Below are positions 6,035-7,866 of a DNA stretch of 7,866 bases, in pieces. Positions within the stretch are counted from its first letter, which is position 1, and each line of letters starts with the position of its first letter. The notes below the pieces were generated by a model. The model was not told where the DNA came from. It ran no database searches and saw nothing but the letters and a program-made list of their open reading frames with translations. This stretch comes from CAZNTZ01 sp964576135 (lineage in GTDB: Bacteria; Pseudomonadota; Alphaproteobacteria; Rs-D84), in contig CAZNTZ010000027.1 in NCBI GenBank assembly GCA_964576135.1, positions 1 through 7,866 of the forward strand, given 5' to 3'. The position numbers were made by a program, and so were the translations under genes.

Positions 6035-7327
6035 ATGGATCTTAAACCTACAAAACCTTTATCTGGGTTTGTTGAATTAATGCCGATACAGCAACGTTGT
6101 TTTGACGAATGTGCACGCAGAATGCAAAATGTTTTAAAAACTTCTGGGTTTACACATCTTGATTTGCCCGCCATTGAACGTGCCGAAGTATTAACAGACA
6201 AAGATAATTGGGACGAAATCGAAACCCAAATGTTTTTGTTTCAAAAGGGCGATACTAAGATGGGTTTACGTTATGACGGCACAGTCGGTCTGGCCAGGTT
6301 TATTGCTGGAAATGCGGGTGGATTGACTTTCCCAATGCGCACATGGATGTTTGGACGAAATTATCGTGGTGAACGCCCACAACGTGGTCGATATCGTGAA
6401 TTTTATCAGATGGATATGGATATAATGGGTATTGGTACATTGTCTGAAAATTATGACGCTGAAATTGTTGCGGTCATGTCGAATGCTTATGAATCCATAC
6501 GTGAATTTGTTGGTGGTACAACAGTACGCGTTGGCAGTCGTGTTTTCTGGAACGCAATGTTTGAATATATGGATTTGTCCCCAGAACTTGCCCGCAAAGC
6601 CTTTGTTTTAATTGACAAAAAGGACAAGCTTGATGATTTTGTTGGTGCGCTTGCCCAAGAAATAGGGGTTAAATCCGCCGCAGAAATCGAACAAGTATTC
6701 ACCAAAGGTTATAACACATTCGCAAATGCCAGTGAAAAACTTGGCATCGCCGTTGCCCAGTTGGAAAACTTTCTTGCCCAATTAAAAATTCTGGGTATAA
6801 AAAATGCAAAAATAGATTTGGGAATCATGCGTGGACATGGGTATTACACCGGGATTGTTTTTGAATTTTTCTTGGATAATTTCCCAGAAATGTCGGCAGT
6901 TGGTGGTGGTGGACGATATGATAATTTGGTCAGTAAATTTTCAAAAAATAATATAATTGGTGTTGGTGCAGCAGTTGGTTTTTCGCGAATGATGGTTGCA
7001 TTGATGGACGAAAATAAAATCGATTTATCCCAGTTTGAAAATCCAGTCGAAGTTGCTGTTTTAATAATGGGTCAGACAAATGTTCCGTTTGCAATGTCAG
7101 TATTGGCAGATTTGCGCGATTCAGGAATTGTGTCGGTTCCATATTTGGATTCTGATAAAAAGTTTAAAAATCAGATTGAATTTGCAAATAAAATAAATGC
7201 AAAGTTCAGCGCGATTATTGGCGATGATGAATCTAAAGATAAAAAGATAGCATTAAAAAATATGCAAACAGGGGACCAAGAATTATTGTCAATCAACGAA
7301 GTAATAAAATCAGTCAAAGGTAAATAA
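6035..7327 (+). CDS. hisS: Histidyl-tRNA synthetase
   Basis: A class II aminoacyl-tRNA synthetase that charges tRNA-His. The 430-residue length is typical. Motif 1 surrounds GFTHLDLPAIE (38-48). The histidine/ATP segment is GLRYDGTVGLARF (77-89), the LRYD-type variant of the more common LRPEGT. Motif 2 is canonical, RGERPQRGRYREFYQ (111-125), with R111 and E113. The insertion domain runs about 160-250. The HisA motif reads MRGHGYYTG (265-273), with catalytic-type R266 but HG where most enzymes have LD. GGGRYDNL is at 291-298, and motif 3 VGAAVGFSRMM (310-320) supplies R318. The C-terminal anticodon-binding domain is about 337-428, so this is a full HisRS rather than the HisZ paralogue, which lacks that domain. 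AAGGA lies 8 nt upstream of the ATG. The stop is 1 nt before rpiB. Confidence 0.95.
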   Translation: MDLKPTKPLSGFVELMPIQQRCFDECARRMQNVLKTSGFTHLDLPAIERAEVLTDKDNWDEIETQMFLFQKGDTKMGLRYDGTVGLARFIAGNAGGLTFPMRTWMFGRNYRGERPQRGRYREFYQMDMDIMGIGTLSENYDAEIVAVMSNAYESIREFVGGTTVRVGSRVFWNAMFEYMDLSPELARKAFVLIDKKDKLDDFVGALAQEIGVKSAAEIEQVFTKGYNTFANASEKLGIAVAQLENFLAQLKILGIKNAKIDLGIMRGHGYYTGIVFEFFLDNFPEMSAVGGGGRYDNLVSKFSKNNIIGVGAAVGFSRMMVALMDENKIDLSQFENPVEVAVLIMGQTNVPFAMSVLADLRDSGIVSVPYLDSDKKFKNQIEFANKINAKFSAIIGDDESKDKKIALKNMQTGDQELLSINEVIKSVKGK

Positions 7328-7328
7328 T

Positions 7329-7775
7329 ATGAATAAATCAGAATTCAAATTATATATTTCCAGTGATCATCGCGGTGTTGGGTTGAAATTCTATTTAATC
7401 GAAATGTTGGCTGCTGCTGGATACAATGTAATAAATATGGGTGTAGATGATCCAGGTAAAATGGTCGATTTTCCAGAGGTTACAAAACTTGTCACAGATA
7501 AAATGTTGGGTGACGAATCGGCGCGTGGAATTGTAATTTGCGGAACCGGCGGCGGGGTTCAAATTGCCGCGAACCGTAATAAACATATTCGCGCAACCCG
7601 TTGTGATAAACCTGATCAGGCGCGTGATGACCGTATTCATGACAATATTAACGTGCTTGCACTGTCTGCGGACGATTGTGATATGGAAACAGCATTTTTA
7701 ATTGCCTCGGCATTTCTTGAAACACCGTTTGATGCAATTGAACGTCGTATACGTCGACTGGCTGAAATTTCCTAG
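7329..7775 (+). CDS. rpiB: Ribose-5-phosphate isomerase B
   Basis: A RpiB/LacAB-family sugar-phosphate isomerase that interconverts ribulose-5-P and ribose-5-P. The 148-residue length is typical. YISSDHRGVGLK (9-20) carries the phosphate/substrate D13 and H14. VDFPEV (46-51) replaces the usual VDYPD. The active-site loop ICGTGGGVQIAAN (70-82) holds C71, the position of the catalytic base in the Cys type of RpiB, and T73. RIHDNINVLALSA (102-114) holds H104, the ring-opening histidine position, and N108. The C-terminal ERRIRRLAEI helix is as in the family. LacA/LacB or another aldose-ketose isomerase is less likely, as no lactose or tagatose genes are near. The start ATG is 1 nt after the hisS stop, with AAAGG inside the end of hisS, so they form an operon. 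It shares a pathway with tkt upstream. The stop abuts the tRNA promoter. Confidence 0.93.
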   Translation: MNKSEFKLYISSDHRGVGLKFYLIEMLAAAGYNVINMGVDDPGKMVDFPEVTKLVTDKMLGDESARGIVICGTGGGVQIAANRNKHIRATRCDKPDQARDDRIHDNINVLALSADDCDMETAFLIASAFLETPFDAIERRIRRLAEIS

Positions 7776-7803
7776 TTGCAAAATTATATTTGGGTGTTAT
7801 AAT
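7776..7803 (+). promoter_or_regulatory. Promoter of tRNA-Pro
   Basis: TTGCAA (7776-7781) begins right after the rpiB stop, followed by a 16-nt spacer and a perfect TATAAT (7798-7803) preceded by TGT (extended -10). Next is CGGGCAG (7804-7810), a GC-rich discriminator that stands out in this AT-rich DNA and is typical of stable-RNA promoters under stringent control. The start is predicted near 7810, a few bases before the mature tRNA 5' end at 7814. Confidence 0.75.
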
Positions 7804-7813
7804 CGGGCAGCAT

Positions 7814-7866
7814 CGGGGCGTAGCTCAGTCTGGTAGAGTGCTTGCTTTGGGAGCAAGATGTCGCGT
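7814..7866 (+). tRNA. tRNA-Pro (anticodon UGG), 3' part cut by window end
   Basis: The first 53 nt of a tRNA are present: the 5' acceptor strand CGGGGCG (7814-7820, with the C1 typical of bacterial tRNA-Pro), TA, the D stem GCTC/GAGT around an AGTCTGGTA loop, then the anticodon stem CTTGC/GCAAG (7841-7845 and 7853-7857) closing the loop TTTGGGA. The anticodon is TGG at 7848-7850, followed by G37, which is the m1G position in tRNA-Pro. The variable loop ATGTC follows, and the T arm is lost at the window end. UGG can read CCA and CCG and, with wobble modification, other CCN codons. Confidence 0.93.

Noticed and set aside
1..7866. Defence island, CRISPR array, insertion sequence or prophage
   Set aside because: No repeats with regular spacing, no transposase, integrase or terminal repeats, and no nuclease/effector genes. 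The YgjP-like peptidase can neighbour restriction genes in some genomes, but none are here.

Overview
The window looks like a compact, AT-rich bacterial chromosome made mostly of housekeeping genes. It has no transposase, integrase, CRISPR array or rRNA. Genes are tightly packed, with 1-10 nt gaps, two ATGA stop/start overlaps and a 3-nt convergent junction. The gene set and the transketolase motif style would fit a small-genome, possibly host-associated alphaproteobacterium. That placement is from memory of families and is low confidence. GC content was not counted; it looks like mid-30s to about 40 percent, with 800-2220 visibly the most AT-rich part.

Layout. (1) 1-2222, plus strand: the 3' end of a probable shikimate kinase gene (aroK), then rlmE (23S rRNA 2'-O-methyltransferase), a small P-loop NTPase/kinase-like protein of unknown role, and a GT8 glycosyltransferase. 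The last two look like an accessory insertion behind housekeeping genes. (2) 2274-2702, minus strand: rnhA (RNase HI), divergent from tkt. (3) 2737-5216, plus strand: transketolase (tkt), translationally coupled to a YgjP-type zinc metallopeptidase. (4) 5220-5966, minus strand: a phosphate acetyl/butyryltransferase-family protein, convergent with the peptidase and divergent from hisS. (5) 6035-7775, plus strand: hisS and rpiB, 1 nt apart. (6) 7814-7866: the first 53 nt of tRNA-Pro(UGG), cut by the window end, behind its own strong promoter.

Functional links. Transketolase and RpiB both act in the non-oxidative pentose phosphate pathway. RpiB interconverts ribulose-5-P and ribose-5-P, and transketolase uses and makes the pentose phosphates. 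RlmE, HisRS and tRNA-Pro serve translation; RNase HI serves genome maintenance. The GT8 enzyme probably decorates a surface glycan.

The most interesting signals are regulatory. Both divergent intergenic regions (rnhA/tkt and pta-like/hisS) carry a -10 element inside a DNA palindrome, so each can read in both directions. The tkt message is predicted to be nearly leaderless. I found no convincing evidence of a wholly new multi-gene system. The best candidate for undescribed biology is the P-loop protein/GT8 pair at 796-2222.
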